64,000 bases of DNA, taken from NCBI RefSeq assembly GCF_021735925.1, contig NZ_WMEA01000001.1, forward strand, positions 3,626,001 to 3,690,000, written 5' to 3'. The DNA is from Loktanella sp. M215. GTDB taxonomy: Bacteria > Pseudomonadota > Alphaproteobacteria > Rhodobacterales > Rhodobacteraceae. The translations under genes were made by a program, and so were the position numbers. Positions 1-7,315 of this stretch are shown one piece after another. How positions within the stretch are numbered: position 1 is the first letter of the stretch; each line of letters opens with the position of its first letter. The notes under the pieces were generated by a model that saw only the letters and a program-made list of their open reading frames with translations, was not told the DNA's origin and made no database searches.

Positions 1-219
1 ATCGCCGTCACGGTCCGCCAGATCACCAAGGTCGAAACCGCCATTGCCCCGAAGTTCCAGGAGCATTTCGTCAACGCCAACGCGATCCCCCACGCGACCG
101 ATCCCTTCCCGCATCTGTCCAGCGTCGTGACGCTGCCGCAGGTCAGCTTCAACCTTGGCGGTGGCGGGAGTGTGGATGCGGACGGGCGCCGGCGCAGGCG
201 GGCCCGGACGGCGGAGTGA
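1..219 (+). CDS. C-terminal end of a RACo-like (DUF4445/ASKHA) corrinoid-activation protein, partial
   Basis: Frame 1 is open from the window edge to a TGA at 217-219, giving the last 72 residues of a longer protein. The tail holds KVETAIAPKFQEHFVNANAI followed by a PHATDPFPHL stretch and ends in an Arg-rich, low-complexity tail. From memory this matches the end of the DUF4445 family, ATPases that reductively reactivate corrinoid proteins in methyl-transfer systems and that Rhodobacteraceae often carry beside methyltransferase genes. No ATPase or ferredoxin domain is visible, so the call rests on the tail alone and is tentative. Confidence 0.42.
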   Translation: MAVTVRQITKVETAIAPKFQEHFVNANAIPHATDPFPHLSSVVTLPQVSFNLGGGGSVDADGRRRRRARTAE

Positions 220-485
220 ACAACGGGCGCTGCGCGCGAATCGCGGCGCCCCTGATTAACGCATCCTGCCAGCCGGGCGCCGTTGCAGCCTTCAATCCTG
301 CAACACCGTCGTCGGAAAATCAGTGCAATCCTTCACGCTTTCCGTGTGGATCCTGCGGATCACGCGTGTTTTCCATGCCTTGCCTGTGTGTCGGATTTCT
401 TGAAAAACTGTCCTAAATCCATGCTTTAGCCGCTACTTAAGGGGCACGGCCACTTCTGATCTCACCTTTGATCAGGAGATACGCC

Positions 486-938
486 ATGCCTTTCGCCAAG
501 ACCGCCCTGCGCCACCTCGTCCTTGCCGCCAGCCTTGCCACCGCCGTCGTCGCCGCACCGGCCACCGCCCAGCAGACCCTTGTCATCGGCAACGATCGCG
601 GTGGTCTGGTCGGCCAGCGCGCCCAGCTGATCGAGCGGCTGAAGCGCGCAGGCCAGCGGGTCGAGATCCGCGGCAGCGTCTGCTATTCCTCCTGCACGAT
701 GTATCTGGGTGCGGGCAACGTCTGCGTCGATCCGCGCACCTCTTTCGGGTTTCACGGTCCCAGCCGCAGCGGACGCCCCCTGCCCGCCGACCAGTTCGAC
801 AAGTGGTCCCGCATCATGGCGCAGTATTACAGCCCGCAACTGCAGCAGTGGTTCATGACGCAGGCCCGCTACAGCATCACGACCGTGACGCAGATCTCGG
901 GGCGAGATCTGATCGCGATGGGCTACCGGACCTGCTGA
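486..938 (+). CDS. Secreted ClpP/SDH-fold-like protein (COG3904-type), 150 aa
   Basis: A signal peptide is clear (residues 1-28, hydrophobic core, AxA cleavage at ATAQQ). The mature part has a ClpP/crotonase-like layout: a Gly-rich GNDRGG turn, an amphipathic helix, then a CYSSCTMYL element where Clp-like proteases place the nucleophile, and FGFHGP after it. Known relatives are predicted periplasmic proteins of unknown function. The ATG at 486 is chosen over the upstream one at 468 because AGGAG lies 7 nt before it (474-478) and the signal peptide begins there. The gene stands alone and converges on the MFS gene with only 15 nt between stops. Whether the Ser is catalytic cannot be told from sequence. 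Confidence 0.72.
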   Translation: MPFAKTALRHLVLAASLATAVVAAPATAQQTLVIGNDRGGLVGQRAQLIERLKRAGQRVEIRGSVCYSSCTMYLGAGNVCVDPRTSFGFHGPSRSGRPLPADQFDKWSRIMAQYYSPQLQQWFMTQARYSITTVTQISGRDLIAMGYRTC

Positions 939-953
939 TGCCGCAGCGCGGTC

Positions 954-2159
954 TCATGCTTGACCACCCGCCACGGATGCGGACATGGCGCGGGACAGCA
1001 CGATCCAGACCAAGGCCACCGCAAGGACCGGCAGCGCCGCGATCGCCAGCGCCGTCCAGCCCCAGGTGGTGACGACCGCACCGGACGCTGCCACGCAGAC
1101 CGTCGCGGCAAGCGCGATCAAGGTGTCGTTGACGCCCTGCACGACGGGCCGTTCCTCCGCGGACACGGCACTGGCCAACAGGGTCGTCGCACCGATGTAG
1201 CCAAAGTTCCATCCGATCCCCAGAAGGATCAGGGCGACGTGGAAATGATGCGGGCTGGCGCCACTGGCGGCGGTCAGGGCCGCTGCGATCAGCAGGACCA
1301 GTCCCGCAGCCATGACGGGGCGTGTGCCGCACCGCGTGATGACGAAGCCGGTCGCGAAACTGGGTGCGAACATGGCAACCACGTGCCAGCGCACGACATC
1401 CCCTGCCAGCGCCGCCGTATGACCAAGGCCGGTCATCGCCAGCGGTGTCGGTGCCATCAAAAGCACCATGACACCTTGGGACACGGCCCCCACGATGACC
1501 GCCGTCAGGACCGGTCCGCGCCCGAGGATCGCAAGAATCTGCACGATGCCGGCGCCCGGACGGTCGCCGCGCGGCGCGGGCGGCGGCATGCGGACGAAGG
1601 CCAGCGGCACCAGACCCAGCAGCGTGACGACCGCGACGGCCGCATAGGCACCGGCCAGCGGCACGGGTGCAAAGGCATCCTTGGCGGCGATGAAGATCTG
1701 CGGCCCCACGACAGCGGCCACGAGGCCAGACGTCAGCACGAGGGAAATGGCCATCGGCTGCCAGCGGTCTGGCACCGCCTCTGCCGCGGCAAAGCGGAAA
1801 TAAAGGTAGCTGGCCAGTGCCGCACCCAGCAGCGCATGGGCCGCACACAACAGAATGAAGCTGCCGGCAAACAGCGCGACCGTGCCCGCAAGACCACCGG
1901 CGATGGCCAGTCCCCCGCCCAGCATGAAACCGGTGCGCCGCCCGCGCCGTCCCATCAGCACGGACAGCGGTCCGGTCGCGATCAGCCCCGCCAGCGCCTG
2001 CACCGACGGCGGCACCGTGGCCAGTGCGGGCGACGGGGCCAGCATCAGTCCCGCCAGACCGCCCAGCAGGATCAGCATCGGCATGGCGGCGCTCAGAATC
2101 GTGTTCGCCGCCAGCAGGGCCGCAAAGGTGCCGCCGCTGCGGTCTGGTGTTGTGGTCAT
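954..2159 (-). CDS. MFS transporter, 401 aa
   Basis: About twelve hydrophobic segments span the protein, with the conserved MFS loop between helices 2 and 3 visible as GPLSVLMGRRGRRTG (around residues 62-77). The length is usual for a 12-TM drug-efflux-type MFS protein in the inner membrane. The substrate cannot be read from sequence. It is transcribed divergently from a GlxA-family regulator, 81 bp away, a layout in which the regulator often controls the exporter. The ATG at 2159 is preceded by GAAGG. The C-terminus is a short Ala/Ser tail. Confidence 0.85.
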   Translation of the reverse strand: MTTTPDRSGGTFAALLAANTILSAAMPMLILLGGLAGLMLAPSPALATVPPSVQALAGLIATGPLSVLMGRRGRRTGFMLGGGLAIAGGLAGTVALFAGSFILLCAAHALLGAALASYLYFRFAAAEAVPDRWQPMAISLVLTSGLVAAVVGPQIFIAAKDAFAPVPLAGAYAAVAVVTLLGLVPLAFVRMPPPAPRGDRPGAGIVQILAILGRGPVLTAVIVGAVSQGVMVLLMAPTPLAMTGLGHTAALAGDVVRWHVVAMFAPSFATGFVITRCGTRPVMAAGLVLLIAAALTAASGASPHHFHVALILLGIGWNFGYIGATTLLASAVSAEERPVVQGVNDTLIALAATVCVAASGAVVTTWGWTALAIAALPVLAVALVWIVLSRAMSASVAGGQA

Positions 2160-2178
2160 GGGATCTGCCTTCGGTTGA

Positions 2179-2229
2179 GATTGACAGATCAGGGTCTAGC
2201 AGCCAGACTTGATGTCCCGAATGTCAATC
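2179..2229. promoter_or_regulatory. Inverted repeat GATTGACA-N35-TGTCAATC: face-to-face divergent -35 boxes or operator
   Basis: In the 81-bp gap between the MFS and GlxA-type genes, GATTGACA (2179-2186) is exactly mirrored by TGTCAATC (2222-2229), centre-to-centre 43 bp, about four helical turns. Each arm contains a consensus TTGACA -35 hexamer pointing across the gap toward one of the two genes, so the promoters would overlap. Matching -10 boxes are weak on both strands. The arms could equally be half-sites for the regulator. Confidence 0.5.
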
Positions 2230-2240
2230 AGGCGTCAGAT

Positions 2241-3209
2241 ATGGACACCGTCCTGCGACCGCGCACCATCGACGTCCTGCTGTACGACGGCGTCAATGCC
2301 ATCGATGTCAGCGGACCGTCGCAGGCCTTCGATCACGCGCGTTGGGGCGACCGGCGCGCTTATGTTCTGCGCTATGTGACGGTGGACGGTGCCCCGGTCC
2401 GGGCGTCTTGCGGACTAACCCTGATGCCTGACGGTTGCCTGTCGGCGGATGACAGCAGCGACCTGTTGATCCCGGGCGGTGCGGGCGTGGACGCGATGAT
2501 GCTGGACCCGACCCTGCGCCGCGTCGTGCAGGCCCGCGCGGCGCAGGGCGGTGACAGTCGGCTGATGTCGGTCTGCTCTGGCGCGCTGATCCTCGCGGCG
2601 GCCGGCGTGCTTGACGGGCATATCGCCACGACCCACTGGTCACGCGCGCGCGATGCTGCCCGGTTTGCGGCCGTCAGCTGGGATCTGGATCGCATCTATG
2701 TCGCGTCAGACCGCCTCTTTACCTCGGCCGGGGTGACGACCGGCATCGACCTGGCCCTTGCGATCATTCGCGGCGACTGCGGCAGCACGGCCGCCCTGAC
2801 GGTCGCGCGAGAGTTGGTCGTGCAGTTACGGCGCACGGGCGGGCAAAGCCAGTATGCCATGCATCTGGCAGGTCAGTTCACCGCCGAGGGCGGTCTTGGC
2901 CGCCTGATCGAGGTCGTGACAGCCGATCCCCGCAGGCCCTGGACCATCGACGATCTGGCGCGCGAGGCGGGGATGAACCCGCGCACCCTGTCGCGCGCGT
3001 TCCGGCGGCACCTGTCGTTACCCCCCGCCCAGTTCGTGGAGCGGGTGCGCGTCGATCATGCGCGCGGCCTGCTGGAGGACGCGGTGCCGCTGAAGCTGGT
3101 GGCGCGGCACAGCGGGTTCGGTGATGTCCAGCGCATGCGCCGCGCATTTCAGCGCCGGTACGGCCTGACCCTGTCCCAATACGCCGCGGCCTTTGCCCAC
3201 GCGATTTGA
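2241..3209 (+). CDS. GlxA-family transcriptional regulator (DJ-1/PfpI domain + AraC HTH), 322 aa
   Basis: The N-terminal half (about residues 8-190) is a DJ-1/PfpI-like class I amidotransferase fold, with the nucleophile-elbow-like SVCSGALILAAAG segment. The C-terminal half is an AraC/XylS DNA-binding domain with two HTH motifs (IDDLAREAGMNPRTLSRAF and a second ending GDVQRMRRAFQRRYG). The reading frame stays open far upstream, but that part is antisense to the MFS gene; the ATG at 2241 begins the recognisable domain. Family members sense small nitrogenous ligands or stress signals. Divergence from the MFS gene and the shared inverted repeat suggest it controls that exporter and itself. Confidence 0.88.
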   Translation: MDTVLRPRTIDVLLYDGVNAIDVSGPSQAFDHARWGDRRAYVLRYVTVDGAPVRASCGLTLMPDGCLSADDSSDLLIPGGAGVDAMMLDPTLRRVVQARAAQGGDSRLMSVCSGALILAAAGVLDGHIATTHWSRARDAARFAAVSWDLDRIYVASDRLFTSAGVTTGIDLALAIIRGDCGSTAALTVARELVVQLRRTGGQSQYAMHLAGQFTAEGGLGRLIEVVTADPRRPWTIDDLAREAGMNPRTLSRAFRRHLSLPPAQFVERVRVDHARGLLEDAVPLKLVARHSGFGDVQRMRRAFQRRYGLTLSQYAAAFAHAI

Positions 3210-3379
3210 TGTCCTTGCGACAGGACGCGTCTGCCCATCCGACCAGCGCGCAGCGGACACAACAGACTTGACGGGTATCCCCGAAGGCCACAGCCTTGCC
3301 CTTACGGCGCGCGTTATGTTCAAGCGCCGCTTTCGCCATGCCGCATGATCCAAGACTGAATTTCTGCAAGAGGCCAACG

Positions 3380-3562
3380 ATGCCCCTCATCCCACATGAC
3401 ATCGCACCCAGCCTGGTTCACGGCCCGGGCTGTTTTGCCGCAAGCGACATTGCCATCGGCGATGAAATCACCTGCGGCGATTCCATCGTCAAAGTCTGGT
3501 CGTTTCCGGCCAGGGCCACGGACGCTTCGGATCACCCAGCCGACTTGCGGCAGGCGCGATGA
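3380..3562 (+). CDS. Small SET-domain-like ORF, 60 aa, coupled to the next gene
   Basis: A short ORF with AAGAGG 7 nt before its ATG. Residues 9-31 (SLVHGPGCFAASDIAIGDEI) look like the opening strand of SET-domain lysine methyltransferases, where HGxGxFA..dI..Ge is typical, but a SET domain needs over 100 residues and the catalytic part is absent. Its TGA overlaps the start of the following membrane-protein gene as ATGA, so it may act as a translational feeder. It may be the remnant of a longer SET gene or simply a small conserved protein; function unknown. Confidence 0.5.
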   Translation: MPLIPHDIAPSLVHGPGCFAASDIAIGDEITCGDSIVKVWSFPARATDASDHPADLRQAR

Positions 3563-3879
3563 AAACGGCGCTGATCTTGTCCACTATCATTCTGGTGACG
3601 CTGATCGGCGACTACCTGATCAAGGTGGCGTCACAAAAGCCGTCCGGCCTGACCACCCCTTCCTTTGTCCTTGGCGCCATTCTCTACGCTTTGCCTGCGG
3701 TCGGTTGGTTCCACCTGATGAGAAGCCACTCCCTTTCGGCAATCGGCGTGTTCTATTCCACCGCGACGATCCTGATGATGGCAGGCCTCGGGGTCTTCGT
3801 GTTCAAAGAGGCGTTCGGTCTGCGAGAGGCACTGGGCATCAGTCTGGCACTTGCCGCGGTCGTAGTCGTCAGTCATTGA
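3559..3879 (+). CDS. Small DMT/SMR-like membrane protein, 106 aa
   Basis: Four hydrophobic helices (about residues 4-21, 33-52, 59-80, 85-105) and the length of 106 residues fit the small multidrug resistance/half-EamA type of drug-metabolite transporter, which works as a dimer in the inner membrane. The Glu of classical SMR proteins in helix 1 is not obvious (the helix holds GDYLIK), so it is closer to the EamA-like half-transporters, and the substrate is unknown. It is coupled through an ATGA overlap to the preceding 60-codon ORF. Confidence 0.7.
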   Translation: MKTALILSTIILVTLIGDYLIKVASQKPSGLTTPSFVLGAILYALPAVGWFHLMRSHSLSAIGVFYSTATILMMAGLGVFVFKEAFGLREALGISLALAAVVVVSH

Positions 3880-3928
3880 ACTGCGACACGACCCCGGGAC
3901 GGGACGGTCACGGGCGGCCCAAACCCAT

Positions 3929-4798
3929 TCAGGCGACGGTGCGGTCCCCGGCCACGGCGCGGCGCCAGCGGGTCGCGCGGTCTTCGATCCGCTGCATGAT
4001 GCCGTATTCGATCCCCAGCATCACGATGATGAACGACAGCGCATAGGCCATCACGAAGGGCACCTCGAACAGCTGAAAGTACAGGTGGATCTGGAACCCG
4101 ATCCCGTCGGGCCGCCCGAGGAATTCGACCACCAGCACCAGCTTCCAGATGATCGCAAGGCCGTTGCGCGCCGCCGCCGACAGATAGGGCGCCAGTTGCG
4201 GGATCACGACGTGCCGCAGCCGGTCCAGCCGCGACAGGCCAAAGACCTGCGCCATCTCCTTCAACGGGCGGTCCAGTGCGCGTGCGCCCTCGCGCACGGT
4301 CACGATCACCGTCGCGGTCTTGTTGAAGCTGACGGCGACGATGGCCGCCGTCTCGTTCAGCCCGATCCAGAGGTAGCACATCACGATCACCACAAGCGCG
4401 GGCACGTTCAGCGCCACGACGACCCAGGGGTCCAGCCAGCGGTTCAGCCGCGGCATGGTCCCCAGCATCACCCCCAGCACCACGCCCAAGGCCATCGAGA
4501 TTCCGAAAGCCAGCGCCACCCGGACCAGCGTGGCCACCAGATGATGCAGCAGCGTGCCATCCGCCGCCTCGGCCCACATGATCGCGGCCACGCGGCCGGG
4601 TGCGGGAAAGGTGCGCGGCGTGTCGATCCCCCAGGCGGCCACGCCCCACAGCGCGATCAGCGCCAGAAGCGACGCGACCGTGATCGCCGTCGATGTCAGC
4701 CTTGGATGCAATGCCGTCCCCTCCGCCGCCACCCTGAGGCCTGCCACAGGCACCGTCAACGCCGCGTCCCCGCGACGTCGGTGCTCTGGCCCCGCCAT
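3929..4798 (-). CDS. ABC transporter permease, NitT/TauT (SsuC) type, 289 aa
   Basis: Six hydrophobic segments, and the cytoplasmic EAA loop for docking the ATPase is visible as EMAQVFGLSRLDRLRHVVIP, typical of nitrate/sulfonate/taurine permeases. The N-terminus may be over-extended: the first 35 residues are polar and the membrane part begins near ITVASLLALIALWG. In this class the permease is normally next to an ATPase and a periplasmic binding protein; neither is found on either side. Upstream on the same strand lies a 1.6-kb stretch with no supportable gene, so the partners may have been lost there or lie elsewhere. Confidence 0.82.
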   Translation of the reverse strand: MAGPEHRRRGDAALTVPVAGLRVAAEGTALHPRLTSTAITVASLLALIALWGVAAWGIDTPRTFPAPGRVAAIMWAEAADGTLLHHLVATLVRVALAFGISMALGVVLGVMLGTMPRLNRWLDPWVVVALNVPALVVIVMCYLWIGLNETAAIVAVSFNKTATVIVTVREGARALDRPLKEMAQVFGLSRLDRLRHVVIPQLAPYLSAAARNGLAIIWKLVLVVEFLGRPDGIGFQIHLYFQLFEVPFVMAYALSFIIVMLGIEYGIMQRIEDRATRWRRAVAGDRTVA

Positions 4799-6425
4799 GC
4801 CACGGCCTCTGTTGTGTCTGACCGACCGGCTGTCGGCATGCGCCGATCAGCGCCGGCGTCATGCCGGACCTGAACCGTATCGTCATGGACAGGCGACAGA
4901 TGTCCTGCAATGCACCGATCGTCCTCTCGGACCCGCGTGATGCGGACCTTTCCGTATCGCCGGGAGCCGAAACTCAATACACCGCAATCATCCCGCGCAC
5001 CGCCTTCCGGCGGGTCTTCGATCCGCGGCCGGACCATGAATATGCAGGTCGCCGCACAGCTATCCTCCTGAGCGCAACCCAAGTCACCCCCGACCGCTTT
5101 GATACGCGCCCGGCCAAGGACTTGCCAGAATGCGCTTTTGCCAAGGAGGCCCGCAACAGCCAGACCGACACGACAACCCGCCGTATTCTCCGTGCGCGGC
5201 TCACGCGGATGCCCGGTCCGGGCCAGCGCCGTGTCGCGCATTCATCGCATTCGCCCCGTCCGCCGCAGCATGCAGGCAGGTGGGATCAGGGGCAGCCTCT
5301 CATCGTGGCATTACGCGGCGTGGTCCGCCCGGCAGGCTGCTGCGGGTCGTGCGTCTCTGTCGCCCAATCGCGCTTGGCCCGGTGATCTGGATCGTGACCA
5401 TCGCCGGTTCTACCCGCTATAGGTTTCGCCTGTCTTGCGACTGACGCTGCCACCGCGGCGGCCAGCAAAAGGTCGCATACCATCTAGACCGGCTAATGCA
5501 CCTGCCGCAAAAGGAGGTTTCGCACCCATAGAGCCCTTGCCTGAAATGGATGAGGTCCGTGATGCTACGGCGCCTTTTTACGACCGTAGGGATCGCCGTG
5601 CCAATTGCACCACGTCTCTCGCAAACAGGACGGGATCACGAACATCAGGACAAGCCGGGACGACACATGCTTTCAATACCCTGCCAGCTTGTCGCTCCGT
5701 GATGACCCCGGGCCATGCCTGCCGCCAAATCGCGCCTCCCGCGACTGAAGACGCGCGATGCTGGTCCGCAAGAACGGACTTTTCCGCCGCGATCAGCCGC
5801 CACAGCTGAACAAGAACCACGCCCTGCCCGTCCCCGCGCCGAAGACGCTGATCCTGTGGATATGGGCCGTGCGACGCTGCGCGTGACCCCGCGCCGCTGC
5901 GATCCGGCCGTGCAACCGCTGTGAACCGCATGGACATCCTGCGATGGCATGACTCCCGCGCTCATGGCGATTATGACCGTCTCAATCAGGGCCGGGAAGG
6001 AAACGTCCTCGTCCTTGGCCAGACCCTGACCTGCAATGGCGTCTGCCGGGGCTTGGCAGCCTACGTCATCACCGCCGCACGGGCCTCACCCCGCTTTCAA
6101 TCAGTTCCATACCAACATCGATGACGACCGCGCCTTGCGCGGCCCAGAGCATGCGTGAATCGACCACCCATCTTTGGCAAAAGACGTTGACAGGGACGCG
6201 CCATTGCCACTTCTGGCCTCGGCATTCTCACAGTCGACGACCGGCAGCACACCCCCACCGCACGGCCGACAGCATTTCGCCTGTTACGGATCACGCTACA
6301 GTCCGCGCGCCCCGCCCTGCACCACACAACCCAACCCGACCGCCTGTCACGGCAACCTGCTGTCAGTATGCCACGGCCCCCACCGCAGTCCTGCGACGGG
6401 GGCTTTCGTCAGTGCGGCAGGACCC
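4799..6425. other. 1.6-kb stretch with no supportable gene, possibly decayed DNA
   Basis: All six frames hold only short ORFs with no recognisable domain, no clear RBS-start pairs and no sign of codon structure over long runs. It lies between an orphan ABC permease and a frameshifted coxM, both on the minus strand. Scraps of protein-like sequence appear in shifting frames on the minus strand, for example AAQGAVVIDVGMELIESG near 6090-6150, but none can be joined into a gene. This looks like old degraded coding DNA rather than a designed regulatory region, though that is inference. Confidence 0.5.
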
Positions 6426-7213
6426 TCACGTGGCGGCCATGACCGCGCGTTTGGTCATGACGTTGCAGAGGTGTGCGCGGTAGGGTTTGTCGCCGTGCAG
6501 GTCGGCGATCATGGGATCGGGGTCCATCGCGATGCCGTCCAGGGCTGCGGGGTCGAAGCGGGCGCTCAGCGCCTCTTCGGCCTGCGTCCAGCGGAACACG
6601 CCGCCTTCGGACGCGCCGGTGATCGCCACCCGCACGCCGTCGCCAAACCGCGCCACGAAGACCGCCACCAGCGGGAACCGCGACGCGGGCTGGATGAACT
6701 TTTCGTAGGCCGCAGCCACGGGCACCGGGAACTTCACCTCCGTCACGATCTCGCCCTCCTCCAGCGCTGTCGCGAACAGGCCCCGAAATAATCGTCCGCC
6801 GCGATCTCGCGCGTGTTGGTCACGATCACCGCACCGGACCCCAGCGCCGCCGCCGGATAGCAGGCCGAGGGGTCGTTGTTCGCCGTGCTCCCGCCGATCG
6901 TGCCCCGGTTGCGCACCGCCGGATCACCGATCCGCGCCGCGAGTGCGGCCAGCGCCGGATAGCCCGCCGCCGCCTCGCGCGCCACCTGCGCATGGGTCGT
7001 GGCCCCGCCGATGCAGATGCGGCCCGCGTCGTCGGTGCAGACCCCCTTCAGCTCCGGAATGCTGTGCAGGCTGACCAGCCGCCCCGGGTCCGCCAGCCGC
7101 GCCTTCAGCGTCGGGATCAGCGTCTGCCCGCCCGACAGCGCCTGCCCGCCCGCACCAATCGCCGCCACCGCGTCGGCAAGCGTCGTGGGCCGCTCCAATT
7201 CGAATGCATACAT
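6426..7213 (-). pseudogene. coxM: coxM-like FAD-binding subunit of a CO-dehydrogenase-family enzyme, frameshifted
   Basis: The N-terminal part (7213 down to about 6785) is a good CoxM/XdhB FAD-binding domain with SGGQTLIPTLKARL and the second flavin motif RNRGTIGGSTANNDP. The frame then runs into a TGA, while the next frame carries on with LFATALEEGEIVTEVKFPVP to the natural end at 6426. The total, 788 bp, is one short of a whole number of codons, so a single base is missing in the G run (plus strand CCCC, 6781-6784). Restored, the protein would be 262 aa, the usual size. It is the last gene of coxG-S-L-M. Either the gene is broken or this is a homopolymer sequencing error. Confidence 0.88.
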
Positions 7214-7251
7214 GATGTTTTATCCTTGTCCTGTGACCAGACGCGCAGGGT

Positions 7252-7310
7252 CCCCCCTTCTTCTGGTCAGAAATACTTCGGGGTCCGGGGCAGCGCCCCG
7301 GAACACCCCC
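7252..7310. repeat. Dispersed intergenic repeat, copy 1 (AAATACTTC type)
   Basis: The stretch contains CTTCTTCTGGTCAGAAATAC followed by TTCGGGG and a perfect 8-bp hairpin, TCCGGGGC-AGC-GCCCCGGA (7284-7302). It fills the gap between coxL and coxM. Related copies lie at 9717, 19659, 26829 (reverse), 40095, 47691 and 58391, each between genes. Confidence 0.75.
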
Positions 7311-7315
7311 TCACC

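Noticed and set aside
960..2240. 427-codon N-terminal extension of the GlxA-type regulator
   Set aside because: It is antisense to the MFS gene and has no recognisable domain; the DJ-1-like domain starts right after 2241.
4756..5241. 161-codon minus-strand ORF upstream of the permease
   Set aside because: No RBS, no domain, and the composition looks like random GC-rich sequence; it also overlaps the permease start in another frame.
6080..6330. FolD-like scraps on the minus strand (VVIDVG and AKDGWSIHACS in different frames)
   Set aside because: The resemblance to methylenetetrahydrofolate dehydrogenase is short, frames shift, spacing is wrong and no N-terminal half or PGGVGP motif is found, so I do not annotate a pseudogene.
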